Assembly (NCBI RefSeq): GCF_000718775.1
Contig: NZ_JOCB01000018.1
Location: forward strand, 1-64,000
DNA length: 64,000 nucleotides
Direction of reading: 5' to 3'
Origin: Streptomyces sp. NRRL S-31
GTDB lineage: Bacteria; Actinomycetota; Actinomycetes; Streptomycetales; Streptomycetaceae
Position 1 is the stretch's first letter; every line of letters begins with the position of its first letter. Positions 53,911-62,299 of the stretch are shown one piece after another. Under the pieces are notes generated by a model that was given only the letters and a program-made list of their open reading frames with translations, had not been told where the DNA came from and made no database searches. Position numbers and translations under genes: made by a program.

Positions 53911-54345
53911 ATGGCGAGCGATGCGCCGACCGCCCACGCCTCCGACCTCGACTGGCTGCTGAGCGGCCTCGTGCAGCGCGTACCCCACACCAGCAGCGCG
54001 GTGCTCCTGTCCTGCGACGGACTGGTCAAGTCCGTGCACGGCCTGGACATCGACAGCGCCGACCACATGGCGGCCCTGGCCTCCGGTCTGTACTCCCTCG
54101 GCCGCAGCGCCGGCGTCCGGTTCGGCGACGGCGGGGACGTCCGCCAGGTCGTCGTCGAACTCGACGCGACCCTGCTCTTCGTCACCACCGCCGGCTCCGG
54201 CACCTGCCTCGCCGTCCTCGCCGGCCGCGAGGCCGACGCAGCGGTGCTCGGCTACGAGATGGCGATGCTGGTCAAGAGCGTGCGCCCCTATCTGGTGACC
54301 GCCCCCCGGCAGCACGCCGTGGACTCCGCCGCGACGAGGCCCTGA
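53911..54345 (+). CDS. cvnB: Conservon roadblock/LC7 protein CvnB
   Basis: A 144-aa roadblock-fold protein that in conservons binds CvnA-D and may act on the GTPase. LDWLLSGLVQRVPHTSSAVLLSCDGLVKSVHGLDIDSADHMAALASGLYSLGRSAG is the family signature. TAGSGTCLAVLAGREADAAVLGYEMAMLVKSV is the C-terminal helix and strand. The start is uncertain: an ATG at 53821 overlapping the kinase stop would add 30 Pro/Arg/Thr-rich residues, while the ATG at 53911 has AAGGAG ten bases upstream and gives the usual length. I prefer 53911. The stop is two bases before the cvnC start. Confidence 0.88.
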   Translation: MASDAPTAHASDLDWLLSGLVQRVPHTSSAVLLSCDGLVKSVHGLDIDSADHMAALASGLYSLGRSAGVRFGDGGDVRQVVVELDATLLFVTTAGSGTCLAVLAGREADAAVLGYEMAMLVKSVRPYLVTAPRQHAVDSAATRP

Positions 54346-54347
54346 GC

Positions 54348-54719
54348 GTGGCCGCAGCCGGCGACGGACCCTGGCTGGACGACGCGGCCGGGCGGCTGGT
54401 GCGCCCCTTCACGGTCAGCAACGGACGCACCGAGCCGAGCATCGCCCTGGACCTGATGTCGCAGGTGATGGCCACCGGCGTCACCCCGCTCGGCTACCTC
54501 GGCCCCGAGCACGCGCAGGCACTCGACCTGTGCCGCGCGCCCGTCTCGGTCGCCGAGGTGGCCGCCCAGCTGAGACTGCCCGCCGTGATCGGCAAGGTGC
54601 TGCTCTCGGACCTGGTCGACTGCGGCGCGCTGACCACCAAGCCGCCCGCCTACCACCACACCCCCACTGACCGGTCTCTGCTGGAGGCAGTGCTCGATGG
54701 ACTACGACGACAGCTCTGA
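54348..54719 (+). CDS. cvnC: Conservon DUF742 protein CvnC
   Basis: A 123-aa protein of the DUF742 family. WLDDAAGRLVRPFTVSNGRTEPSIALDLMSQVMATG is the N-terminal signature, and the middle YLGPEHAQALDLCRAPVSVAEVAAQLRLPAVIGKVLLSDLVDCGAL forms a helix-turn-helix-like fold. DUF742 proteins are third members of conservons and are proposed to mediate contacts between CvnB and the GTPase. The GTG at 54348 lies two bases beyond the cvnB stop. The cvnD start lies 23 bp before this stop, so expression is coupled. Confidence 0.88.
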   Translation: MAAAGDGPWLDDAAGRLVRPFTVSNGRTEPSIALDLMSQVMATGVTPLGYLGPEHAQALDLCRAPVSVAEVAAQLRLPAVIGKVLLSDLVDCGALTTKPPAYHHTPTDRSLLEAVLDGLRRQL

Positions 54720-55296
54720 CCCGTTCCCGACCGCGCTCAAGATCCTCGTCGCGGGCGGCTTCGGGGTCGGCAAGACGACCTTCGTGGGCGCGGTCAGCGA
54801 GATCGCGCCGCTCAGCACGGAGGAGCTGCTCACCACGGTCGGCGTCGGCACGGACAGCCTCGAGGGCGTCGAGAACAAGATGGAGACCACGGTCGCCATG
54901 GACTTCGGCCGGATCACCCTCGACCCGGAACACGTGCTGTACCTGTTCGGCACACCGGGGCAGGAGCGGTTCTGGTTCATGTGGGACGAGCTGTCCGAGG
55001 GCGCGCTCGGCGCGGTGATCCTCGCCGACACCCGCCGGCTCCAGGAATGCTTCGCCGCCGTCGACTTCTTCGAGGAGCGCGGACTCGCCTTCGTCATCGC
55101 CGTCAACGAGTTCGACGGCGCCCACCGCTACAACCCGGACGAGGTGCGGGCAGCCATCGACCTGGACCCGGAGATCCCGGTGGTGCGCTGCGACGCCCGG
55201 ATCTCCAGCTCCGGTGTGCAGACCCTGCTCACCCTCGTACGCCATCTGCTCTCCCATGCCCCGGCGACCACGCCCAGCCATGGCGCCCACATGTGA
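54697..55296 (+). CDS. cvnD: Conservon GTPase CvnD
   Basis: A 199-aa small G protein. G1 is VAGGFGVGKTTFVGAVSEI (about 19-37), the switch I threonine region is ELLTTVGVGTDS, G3 is LFGTPGQERFWFMWDEL, and G4 is VNEFDGAH with Asn-Glu-Phe-Asp replacing NKxD, as is usual in CvnD. It would switch between GDP and GTP under the influence of CvnA-C. The ATG overlaps cvnC by 23 bp. The C-terminal APATTPSHGAHM contains two His, echoing the His-rich tail of CvnA. Confidence 0.93.
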   Translation: MDYDDSSDPFPTALKILVAGGFGVGKTTFVGAVSEIAPLSTEELLTTVGVGTDSLEGVENKMETTVAMDFGRITLDPEHVLYLFGTPGQERFWFMWDELSEGALGAVILADTRRLQECFAAVDFFEERGLAFVIAVNEFDGAHRYNPDEVRAAIDLDPEIPVVRCDARISSSGVQTLLTLVRHLLSHAPATTPSHGAHM

Positions 55297-55357
55297 TCCC
55301 GTCCTACCGCCCACGGAGCCGCTATATGAGGTACTCCCACAGCGCCGGAGCCCGGCC

Positions 55358-55933
55358 ATGAGCTACGAGCCGCCCCGGCCGGTCCGGGGTCTGCTGCTCA
55401 CCCCCGAGGACAAGGAGGCCCCCGCCCGTGTGCAGCGGCTGCGCCGGCTCGGCCTCGCCGACCGGGCCGACCCCGCGCTCGACGCCTTCGCCGGCCACCT
55501 CGCGCAGCTCACCGGCGCGTTCTACGCCATGGTCAACTTCATCGGCGAGGAGCATCAGTTCTTCGCCGGACTGAGCGTCACGGCCACCGCGCCCGTCGTG
55601 CGCGAGGACGGCAGCAGGGCCGAGATCGGCCGGGTGCTGCCGCGCGATCATGGTTTCTGCCCCCATGTGGTGGTCCGCCATAAGGCGCTCGTTCTGGAGG
55701 ACGTCCGCGACTATCCGCGGTTCGCGGGCAACCCGGTCGTCGACGAGTTCGGCATCCGCTCCTACCTCGGCGCCCCGCTCCTCGACAGCTCCGGCAGGGC
55801 GCTCGGCACCCTGTGCGCCGCCGACACAGCGCCCCGCACCTGGGGCAGGGCGGGCCTGGAGACCGTCAAGGCGCTCGCCGCCGACCTCGTCGTACGCCTC
55901 GAACGCGGGGTGCCGGACGGTCTGCCCCTCTGA
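55358..55933 (+). CDS. GAF-domain sensor protein of the conservon
   Basis: A 191-aa protein dominated by a GAF domain (about 45-180). AGHLAQLTGAFYAMVNFIGEEHQFFAGLSV is the first helix and strand, followed by DHGFCPHVVVRHKALVLEDVRDYPRFAGNPVVDEFGIRSYLGAPLLDSSGRALGTLCAADT. The central Cys in GFCPHVV and Cys in TLCAAD are conserved in this GAF subgroup, in which haem, small molecules or redox changes may be sensed. In conservons a fifth gene often encodes a cytochrome P450 or a GAF-like protein. It starts 61 bp after cvnD on the same strand. The ATG at 55358 follows CGGAG. Confidence 0.85.
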   Translation: MSYEPPRPVRGLLLTPEDKEAPARVQRLRRLGLADRADPALDAFAGHLAQLTGAFYAMVNFIGEEHQFFAGLSVTATAPVVREDGSRAEIGRVLPRDHGFCPHVVVRHKALVLEDVRDYPRFAGNPVVDEFGIRSYLGAPLLDSSGRALGTLCAADTAPRTWGRAGLETVKALAADLVVRLERGVPDGLPL

Positions 55934-56130
55934 CGTGGGCGGCTTCCCGGACGGCGGCAGGCAGGCCGTCGCGCGGGGCCTGAAGGAAAGCTGAGGCGCC
56001 GGTTAAGAAAAGCTCGATGGACCGGGACTCGCGCGTACGGCAGATTGCAGGGTGATTCCACCCCTCTGACCCGGTGCGGGCGCCTTCGGCGTGCCCGCGG
56101 GCCGGGCCTCACCACACAGGAGCCGTAGCG

Positions 56131-57159
56131 TTGAAGGCGCTCGTCAAGGAGAAGGCCGAGCCGGGACTGTGGCTGACGGACGTCCCGGAGCCCGCCATCG
56201 GCCCCGGTGACGTACTGATCAAGGTCATGCGGACCGGCATCTGCGGTACCGACCTGCACATCCGGGCCTGGGACGGCTGGGCCCAGCAGGCGATCCGCAC
56301 ACCGCTCGTGGTGGGCCACGAGTTCGTCGGGCAGATCGTCGAGGTCGGCCGGGACGTCACCGAGATCCGTGTCGGCGACCGGGTCAGCGGCGAGGGCCAC
56401 CTGGTGTGCGGCAAGTGCCGCAACTGTCTGGCCGGCCGCCGCCACCTGTGCCGGGCCACCGTCGGCCTCGGCGTCGGCCGCGACGGCGCGTTCGCCGAGT
56501 ACGTCGCCCTGCCCGCGTCCAACGTCTGGGTACACCGGGTCCCCGTGGACCTCGATGTCGCCGCGATCTTCGACCCGTTCGGCAACGCCGTGCACACCGC
56601 GCTCTCCTTCCCGCTGGTCGGCGAGGACGTCCTGATCACCGGCGCCGGCCCGATCGGCCTGATGGCCGCCGCCGTGGCCCGGCACGCGGGCGCCCGCAAC
56701 GTCGTCGTCACCGACGTCAGCGAGGAGCGCCTGGACATCGCCCGCAAGATAGGGGTGAGCCTCGCCCTCAACGTGGCCGGGTCCACCATCGCCGACGGCC
56801 AGCGCGAGCTGGGGCTGCGCGAGGGCTTCGACATCGGCCTGGAGATGTCCGGCCGCCCCGAGGCCATGCGCGAGATGATCGCCAACATGACGCACGGCGG
56901 CCGGATCGCCATGCTCGGCCTGCCCGCCGAGGAGTTCCCGGTCGACTGGGCCCGGATCGTCACCTCGATGATCACCATCAAGGGCATCTACGGCCGCGAG
57001 ATGTTCGAGACGTGGTACGCGATGTCGGTGCTGCTGGAGGGCGGCCTCGACCTCGCCCCCGTGATCACCGGCCGCTACGACTACCGCGAGTTCGAGGCCG
57101 CCTTCGCCGACGCGGCGAGCGGCAAGGGCGGCAAGGTCATCCTCGACTGGACCGTGTGA
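56131..57159 (+). CDS. tdh: L-threonine 3-dehydrogenase
   Basis: A 342-aa zinc-dependent medium-chain dehydrogenase that oxidises L-threonine to 2-amino-3-ketobutyrate with NAD. Catalytic zinc ligands are Cys38 and His43 in GICGTDLH and the His-Glu pair in VVGHEFVG. Structural zinc cysteines are in [15 protein letters not shown]. The Rossmann motif is [23 protein letters not shown] at 56131 has AGGAG eight bases upstream and gives [15 protein letters not shown], the normal N-terminus; the in-frame upstream codons are Arg/Pro-rich and not conserved. It lies 56 bp before kbl; together they convert threonine to glycine and acetyl-CoA. Confidence 0.95.
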   Translation: MKALVKEKAEPGLWLTDVPEPAIGPGDVLIKVMRTGICGTDLHIRAWDGWAQQAIRTPLVVGHEFVGQIVEVGRDVTEIRVGDRVSGEGHLVCGKCRNCLAGRRHLCRATVGLGVGRDGAFAEYVALPASNVWVHRVPVDLDVAAIFDPFGNAVHTALSFPLVGEDVLITGAGPIGLMAAAVARHAGARNVVVTDVSEERLDIARKIGVSLALNVAGSTIADGQRELGLREGFDIGLEMSGRPEAMREMIANMTHGGRIAMLGLPAEEFPVDWARIVTSMITIKGIYGREMFETWYAMSVLLEGGLDLAPVITGRYDYREFEAAFADAASGKGGKVILDWTV

Positions 57160-57215
57160 GCCCGTACCCCGGACACGCGCACCCCCTCACCCCGTCAGCA
57201 CGTTCAGGAGCCCCC

Positions 57216-58415
57216 ATGTTCGACACCGTCCGCGACGACCTGCGCGCCACCCTCGACGAGATCCGCGCCGCCGGCCTGCACAAGCCCGAGCGGGTCATCG
57301 ACACCCCGCAGTCCGCGACCGTGCACGTCTCCGCCGGCGGCCGTCCCGGCGAGGTCCTCAACTTCTGCGCCAACAACTACCTCGGCCTCGCCGACCACCC
57401 GGCCGTCGTCTCCGCCGCCCACGCCGCCCTGGACCGCTGGGGCTACGGCATGGCCTCCGTCCGCTTCATCTGCGGCACCCAGGAGGTCCACAAGGAGCTG
57501 GAGGCGCGTCTGTCGGCGTTCCTCGGCCAGGAGGACACGATCCTGTACTCCTCCTGCTTCGACGCCAACGGCGGTGTCTTCGAGACCCTGCTCGGCGAGG
57601 AGGACGCGGTGATCTCCGACGCCCTCAACCACGCCTCCATCATCGACGGCATCCGCCTGTCCAAGGCCCGCCGGTTCCGCTACGCCAACCGCGACCTCGC
57701 CGACCTGGAGGCCAAGCTCAAGGAGGCCACCGAGGGCGGCGCCCGGCGCAAGCTGATCGTCACCGACGGCGTCTTCTCCATGGACGGCTACGTCGCGCCG
57801 CTCGGCGAGATCTGCGACCTCGCCGACCGCTACGACGCGATGGTCATGGTCGACGACTCGCACGCCGTCGGCTTCGTCGGCCCAACCGGCCGCGGCACCC
57901 CCGAGCTGCACGGCGTCATGGACCGTGTGGACATCATCACCGGCACCCTCGGCAAGGCGCTCGGCGGCGCCTCCGGCGGCTATGTCGCCGCCCGCGCCGA
58001 GATCGTCGCCCTGCTGCGCCAGCGCTCCCGCCCCTACCTGTTCTCCAACACCCTCGCCCCGGTGATCGCCGCCGCCTCCCTGAAGGTCCTCGACCTGCTG
58101 GAGTCCGCCGACGACCTGCGCGTCCGGCTCACCGAGAACACCGCCCTCTTCCGCAGCCGGATGACCGAGGCCGGCTTCGACATCCTCCCCGGCGACCACG
58201 CCATCGCCCCGGTGATGATCGGCGACGCGGCCGAGGCGGCCCGCATGGCCGAACTGCTGCTGGAGCGCGGGGTGTACGTGATCGGCTTCTCCTACCCGGT
58301 CGTCCCGCAGGGCCAGGCCCGCATCCGCGTCCAGCTGTCCGCCGCGCACTCCACGGACGACGTCAACCGCGCGGTCGACGCGTTCATCGCGGCGCGCGCC
58401 GCGCTGGCCGCCTGA
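57216..58415 (+). CDS. kbl: Glycine C-acetyltransferase (2-amino-3-ketobutyrate CoA ligase)
   Basis: A 399-aa PLP enzyme of the alpha-oxoamine synthase family that splits 2-amino-3-ketobutyrate with CoA into glycine and acetyl-CoA. The PLP lysine is in [35 protein letters not shown] carries the Asp and His contacting the cofactor, and [20 protein letters not shown] is the N-terminal family block. The ATG has AGGAG five to six bases upstream. Size matches the 398 aa of the E. coli enzyme. Followed by a divergently unrelated LysR gene on the same strand 30 bp downstream. Confidence 0.96.
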   Translation: MFDTVRDDLRATLDEIRAAGLHKPERVIDTPQSATVHVSAGGRPGEVLNFCANNYLGLADHPAVVSAAHAALDRWGYGMASVRFICGTQEVHKELEARLSAFLGQEDTILYSSCFDANGGVFETLLGEEDAVISDALNHASIIDGIRLSKARRFRYANRDLADLEAKLKEATEGGARRKLIVTDGVFSMDGYVAPLGEICDLADRYDAMVMVDDSHAVGFVGPTGRGTPELHGVMDRVDIITGTLGKALGGASGGYVAARAEIVALLRQRSRPYLFSNTLAPVIAAASLKVLDLLESADDLRVRLTENTALFRSRMTEAGFDILPGDHAIAPVMIGDAAEAARMAELLLERGVYVIGFSYPVVPQGQARIRVQLSAAHSTDDVNRAVDAFIAARAALAA

Positions 58416-58445
58416 CCTGGGCCGTAGTCCTGGGATAATCGAAGC

Positions 58446-59348
58446 ATGATCGAGGCACGGCGGCTCCACATCCTCCGTGCGGTGGCGGACCACCGCACGG
58501 TCACCGCGGCGGCCGCCGCGCTGTACCTCACCCCCTCCGCCGTCTCCCAGCAGCTGACGGCCCTGGAGCAGGAGACCGGCCACCGTCTGGTGGAGCGCGG
58601 CGCCAAGGGGGTGCGGCTCACCCCGGCCGGCGAGATCCTGCTCAGCCACACCAACGCGGTCCTCGCCCAGCTGGAGCGCGCCGAGGCCGAGCTGGCCGCC
58701 TACGGCTCGGGCGAGGCGGGCACGGTCACCGTGGCGGCCTTCGCGACCGGCATCGCCCAGGTCGTGGCCCCGGCGGTGGCCCGCCTGTCGTCCCGGGCGC
58801 CCGGCATACGCATCCGCGTCCAGGACGCCGAGGGCGACGAGAGCCTGCCCATGGTCCTGGACCGGCAGGTGGACGTGGCGGTCGCCGTCGAGTACCGGGG
58901 CGCGCCGTCGGCCGACGACCCCCGGCTGACCCACGTCCCGCTCTACGCCGAGCCGTTCGACGCGGTCGTCCCGCTGGGCCACCGCCTGGCCGACGCCCCC
59001 GAGGTGCCCCTCGCCGACCTGGCCAAGGACCCCTGGATCGGCCCGTACCCCGGCAACCCCTGCCACGACGTGGTGGTCCTCGCCTGCGAGAGCGCCGGCT
59101 TCCAGCCCCGGCTGGAACACTCCTCCGACGACTTCCGCGCCGTGGTCGCGCTCGCCTCGGCCGACGCGGGCGTGGCCCTCGTCCCGCGCTCCGCGCTGCG
59201 GGGCATGGACCTCGCCGGCGTGGTCGTACGTCCCGTCGACGGCGTCGCCCCGACCCGCCGGGTCTTCGCCGCCGTCCGCCGGGGCGCGGAGGGGCATCCG
59301 CTGATCCGCCCGGTGCTGGAGGCGCTCGACTGGGCGGCGCAGACCTGA
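58446..59348 (+). CDS. LysR-family transcriptional regulator
   Basis: A 300-aa regulator. The winged helix-turn-helix occupies residues 1-60 (RRLHILRAVADHRTVTAAAAALYLTPSAVSQQLTALEQETGHRLVERGAKGVRLTPAG). The periplasmic-binding-like effector domain follows (AGTVTVAAFATGIAQVVAPAVARL, and YPGNPCHDVVVLACESAGFQPRLEHSSDDFRAVVALASADAGVALVPRSAL). It begins 30 bp after kbl on the same strand, an unusual co-directional placement for LysR, so it may be part of the tdh-kbl transcript and respond to threonine or glycine. The ATG at 58446 is clear because the helix-turn-helix begins three residues later. Confidence 0.9.
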   Translation: MIEARRLHILRAVADHRTVTAAAAALYLTPSAVSQQLTALEQETGHRLVERGAKGVRLTPAGEILLSHTNAVLAQLERAEAELAAYGSGEAGTVTVAAFATGIAQVVAPAVARLSSRAPGIRIRVQDAEGDESLPMVLDRQVDVAVAVEYRGAPSADDPRLTHVPLYAEPFDAVVPLGHRLADAPEVPLADLAKDPWIGPYPGNPCHDVVVLACESAGFQPRLEHSSDDFRAVVALASADAGVALVPRSALRGMDLAGVVVRPVDGVAPTRRVFAAVRRGAEGHPLIRPVLEALDWAAQT

Positions 59349-59384
59349 GCGTTCGCTGACCGACGCCGAGGCCCCCCGGCCCCT

Positions 59385-59402
59385 GTCCGGCAAGGGCCGG
59401 AC
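59385..59402 (+). terminator. Weak hairpin after the LysR gene
   Basis: GTCCGGC (59385-59391) pairs with GCCGGAC (59396-59402) around the tetraloop AAGG, 37 bp beyond the LysR stop. The stem is short, so termination is only possible. Confidence 0.35.
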
Positions 59403-59447
59403 GCCCCCGGCGGGGGACTGTCAGTGGCAGGGGCTACGGTGCGTGGC

Positions 59448-59807
59448 ATGCCGGACGCAGAAGACGTACGCCGAATCGCCCTGTCCCTGCCGGACACCAC
59501 GGAGAAGGTCGCCTGGAGCATGCCGACGTTCCGGGTGGCCGGGAAGATGTTCGCGACCCTCCCGGAGGACGAGACGTCCCTCGCGGTGCGCTGCCCCAAG
59601 GTGGAGCGCGACGAACTGGTGCTGGCCGAACCGGGGAAGTTCTGGATCGCCGACCACGAGGCCCAGTTCGCCTGGGTGAGAGCGAGACTCGCCGCGCTGG
59701 AGGACGAGGAGGAGCTGCGGGCGATCCTGGCCGACTCCTGGCGCCAGGCCGCACCGACCCGCCTCCTGGACGCCCACCCCGCGCTGGGGCTGCCGCCGGA
59801 GGACTGA
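59448..59807 (+). CDS. MmcQ/YjbR-family protein
   Basis: A 119-aa protein of the CyaY-like YjbR fold. DAEDVRRIALSLPDTTEKVAWSMPTFRVAGKMFATLPEDETSLAVRCPKVERDELVLAEPGKFWIADHEAQFAWVRARL follows the family's pattern. Members bind DNA in some cases, but the function is unclear. The ATG at 59448 opens on the first conserved helix; an in-frame GTG at 59424 would add 8 residues. It stands alone between LysR and the decayed MFS gene. Confidence 0.82.
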   Translation: MPDAEDVRRIALSLPDTTEKVAWSMPTFRVAGKMFATLPEDETSLAVRCPKVERDELVLAEPGKFWIADHEAQFAWVRARLAALEDEEELRAILADSWRQAAPTRLLDAHPALGLPPED

Positions 59808-59815
59808 GAACCCCG

Positions 59816-60064
59816 GTGTGCGCGGCCGGGGGATGGCATGCTCCCGCGCGACGGCCGGACAGTCGGTCGGGCAGCCGGCGGGTACGGCGGACCGAGGCCG
59901 GGGCACCGGCCCTGTGGTCGCGGGACTTCGGGCTGTTCTTCACGGCCCGGGCCGTGGCCCGGCTCGGCGACACCATGCTGCCCGTCGCCCGCGCCGCGGG
60001 CCTGCTGGCGGTTCCGGCGATACGCGACCTGGTCCGGGCCGACCCGGGCGCCCCGGCGCACTGA
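59816..60064 (+). pseudogene. Collapsed MFS transporter gene (N- and C-terminal remnants fused)
   Basis: The 82-codon frame contains ALWSRDFGLFFTARAVARLGDTMLPVA, the first-helix signature of major-facilitator drug exporters. It is followed immediately by RAAGLLAVPAIRDLVRADPGAPAH, which looks like the last helix and tail of the same type of protein. The 350 or so residues expected between them are missing. This is best explained by an internal deletion that joined the two ends near 59985. The frame is intact, but no transporter could be made. The exact boundary is an estimate, and the C-terminal match is weaker than the N-terminal one. Confidence 0.65.
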
Positions 60065-60095
60065 CCCGGGCACCCCCGCACGCTGACCCGCAGGC

Positions 60096-61017
60096 TCACC
60101 GGGCCGCCGGCACCCGTCCGGCGCCCACGAAGCCGCAGATCCGCTCCCGCAGGCTCGCCGCGTCCAGGCCGTGCGCGGCCACGTGCTCCTCGATCGTGCC
60201 GTAGCGGCGCAGCTCGCGGCGGCCGACACCGAGGCCGAGCACCCGGTGCGGCACGTCGGACAGCGCCTCGCTCACCGCGGCGGTGGACGTCCCGGCCAGG
60301 TACGGCTCGACCAGCACGACGTCCGTGCCCGCCGTCTCCGTCGCCCGGCGCAGCCCGGCCGCGTCGAACGGCCGTACGGTCGTCCGCGTACAGCACGGTC
60401 ACGTCGAGCCCCTCGGTGGCGGCCAGGACCGCGTCCAGCACCGGACCGACGGCGACGACGACGCCCGAGCGGCCCTCGCGGACGGTCCCGAAGCGCTGGC
60501 CGTCCACCGCCCGCCCCCGCTGGTTGGACTGCGCGGACAGCCGTACGTAGACCTTGTCGTCGCCCGCGGCGACCGCCTGGCGCAGCAGTGTCCCGGCCTC
60601 GTCCGGATGCCCGGGCGCGTGCACGGTCCAGCCGTCCAGCGTGTCCAGGAGGGCCACGTCGCCCGGCGCCATGTGGGTGAAGCCGCCGGCCGGCCAGTCG
60701 AAGGAGGCGGCGGCGCTCACCAGCACCGCGCCCGTGTCCTGGTGTCCCAGGTCCAGTTTGACCTGCTCGAACGGCCGCTCCACGAGGAAGCTGGCGAAGG
60801 TGTGCACGACGGGCCGCAGCCCGGTGAGCGCCAGCCCCGCCGCCGCGCCGACCAGCAGTTGCTCGCGGATGCCGACGTTGATCACCCGGTCGGGATGCAG
60901 ACCGGCGGCCTCCCGGAAGCCGTCGGCACCGATCTCGGCGAGGACGACCGCGACCCGCGGGTCCTCGTCCAACAGCCCGGAGACGACGGCGGCGAAGCGG
61001 TCACGCATGGTGTCCAT
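60096..61017 (-). pseudogene. Transketolase C-terminal subunit, frameshifted
   Basis: Reading from ATG 61017 the protein starts MDTMRDRFAAVVSGLLDEDP and shows the transketolase pyrimidine domain (RVINVGIREQLLVGAAAGLALTGLRPVVHTFASFLVERPFEQVKLDLGHQ, with the catalytic Glu in IREQ). It then enters the C-terminal domain (VTVLYA). There the frame changes: after GCG (Ala) at 60387-60385 the conserved TTVRPFDAAGLRRATETAGTDVVLVEPYLAG continues only one base out of phase, to the stop at 60096. One extra G at 60384 or 60385, or two missing bases, accounts for it. Without the shift the product would be about 306 aa. It pairs with the N-terminal subunit 33 bp upstream. Either a sequencing error or a real loss of function. 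Confidence 0.85.
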
Positions 61018-61050
61018 GAGGGTGGGCCCTTTCGAAAGAGCGGGGGAGGG

Positions 61051-61758
61051 TCAGGCGTTCTTCGGCTCGACTCGGGCCACGACCACGTGCGGCCGGCCCG
61101 GGTGGGGCGCGGTGAACGCCGCGTACAGGGCCTGGTGGTCGCGCCCGTCGACGGTCACCGCGGACCAGCCCGCGGCCTCGAACCGGGCGGTGATCCCGCC
61201 GGGACGCGCGTGGCCGGCGGAGGCGTTGTCGATCACGACGGTGTGCAGCCGGTCCAGTCCGGAGGGTCCGGCGAAGGCGATCGCCTCGTGGTTGCTGCCC
61301 TCGTCCAGCTCGGCGTCCCCGGTCAGCACCCAGACCGCGGGCCCGGTCCGGCCCTGGGCGCGCAGGCCCAGCGCGGTGCCCACGGCGATCGGCAGCCCGT
61401 GCCCGAGCGACCCGCTGCCGATCTCGGCCCCCGGCACCAGCACCCGGTCCGGGTGGTGTCCGAGCGGGGAGTCGTACGTCCCGAACCCGGGCAGCCACGC
61501 CACGGGCAGGAAGCCCTTCGCGGCCAGCACGGCGTAGTACGCCATGGGCCCGTGGCCCTTGCCGAGCAGGAACCGGTCCCGGCCCGGGTCGTCCCGGGAC
61601 CCGGGAGTCACCCGGAGCACCCGGTCGTAGAGCACCCACAGCACGTCAAGGGTGGAGGTGGCCGCCGGGCCGTGCTTCTCGTCGCCGGTCATGAGGCCCA
61701 TCAGCCGGGGCAGGTCGTCGTAGCCGTGGGTACGGCTCTGGTCCGCGGTGGTCGTCAT
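61051..61758 (-). CDS. Transketolase N-terminal (ThDP-binding) subunit
   Basis: A 235-aa protein equal to the N-terminal part of transketolase in the split, two-gene form. The ThDP/Mg site is WVLTGDAELDEGSNHEAIAFAGPSGLDRLHTVVIDN (Gly-Asp-x5-Glu-Gly...Asn). RDRFLLGKGHGPMAYYAVLAAKG and EIGSGSLGHGLPIAVGTALGLR are the other cofactor-contacting blocks. It cannot act without the following frameshifted subunit. Its length and short helical insertions suit a 1-deoxy or acetyl-transferring transketolase-like enzyme of secondary metabolism as well as the pentose-phosphate enzyme. The ATG at 61758 follows a SoxR-like promoter so closely that the transcript is probably leaderless. Confidence 0.88.
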   Translation of the reverse strand: MTTTADQSRTHGYDDLPRLMGLMTGDEKHGPAATSTLDVLWVLYDRVLRVTPGSRDDPGRDRFLLGKGHGPMAYYAVLAAKGFLPVAWLPGFGTYDSPLGHHPDRVLVPGAEIGSGSLGHGLPIAVGTALGLRAQGRTGPAVWVLTGDAELDEGSNHEAIAFAGPSGLDRLHTVVIDNASAGHARPGGITARFEAAGWSAVTVDGRDHQALYAAFTAPHPGRPHVVVARVEPKNA

Positions 61759-61765
61759 ACCGACG

Positions 61766-61796
61766 ATCGTGCGACCTCAACCAAGCTTGAGGTCAA
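61766..61796 (-). promoter_or_regulatory. SoxR-type box within a 19-bp-spacer promoter of the transketolase genes
   Basis: On the minus strand, TTGACC (61796-61791) and CACGAT (61771-61766) are separated by exactly 19 bp. Between them the inverted repeat GACCTCAA-N6-TTGAGGTC (61773-61794) contains CCTCAA-N6-TTGAGG, the arrangement of the SoxR operator. A 19-bp spacer bent by a MerR-family protein is diagnostic of this class. The predicted start of transcription is at or within a base or two of the ATG at 61758. Confidence 0.7.
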
Positions 61797-61884
61797 CGGC
61801 GGAAAGGCGCGCGCGATCACCGATCCGAGTGCGGTATTGTTTCCCTGCGCGTTCGGCCGGGGAAACCCCCAGGTCAAACGGCAT

Positions 61885-61958
<74 letters not shown>

Positions 61959-61977
61959 CTCGTGAGAGTCGCAGTTC

Positions 61978-62011
61978 AGGGCCGGTTTCGGAGCAATCCG
62001 AAACCGGCCCT
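61978..62011 (+). terminator. Terminator of the tRNA-Pro gene
   Basis: A perfect 15-bp stem (AGGGCCGGTTTCGGA at 61978-61992, complement at 61997-62011) is closed by the stable GNRA tetraloop GCAA, 20 bp after the tRNA 3' end. Confidence 0.85.
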
Positions 62012-62299
62012 CGACCGTTTCCGGGGACCAGTGGGGGACCAGGCTCACGGCCGCGTCCCAGGTCCTGTGGAGCAGCCCGCGCCTGATCCGCACCGCCGGC
62101 GACTTCACCCGCTACGGCGTGCATGCCGTCCGCGGGCACCGGAGGTCGATAGACCTGGTCCGATACCGACTCTTCGGCAGCGCTTGCGACCGTGCGTCGG
62201 TGAGCGGCGGGATGCGGGTGGCCCGTCGGGCGCGCCGTCACGCGGTTGCCAGGGCGGCGGCTGACGCCGGGCGTCGATGGCGGAGCTGTTGCACCGCGC
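62012..62299. other. Gene-free stretch between tRNA-Pro and the MerR gene
   Basis: No frame shows conserved protein sequence. The plus frame RLIRTAGDFTRYGVHAVRGHRRSIDLVRYRLFGSAC has the look of a decayed ORF but I cannot name it. A repeated GGGGACCAGTGGGGGACCA follows the tRNA terminator. Such positions are common integration targets, yet no integrase or second attachment copy was seen. Confidence 0.4.

Noticed and set aside
55214..55357. N-terminal extension of the GAF protein
   Set aside because: Residues before Met at 55358 overlap cvnD and have no GAF or other similarity.
60096..60317. 73-aa minus-strand frame as an independent gene
   Set aside because: It is the natural C-terminal end of the transketolase subunit displaced by a one-base shift.
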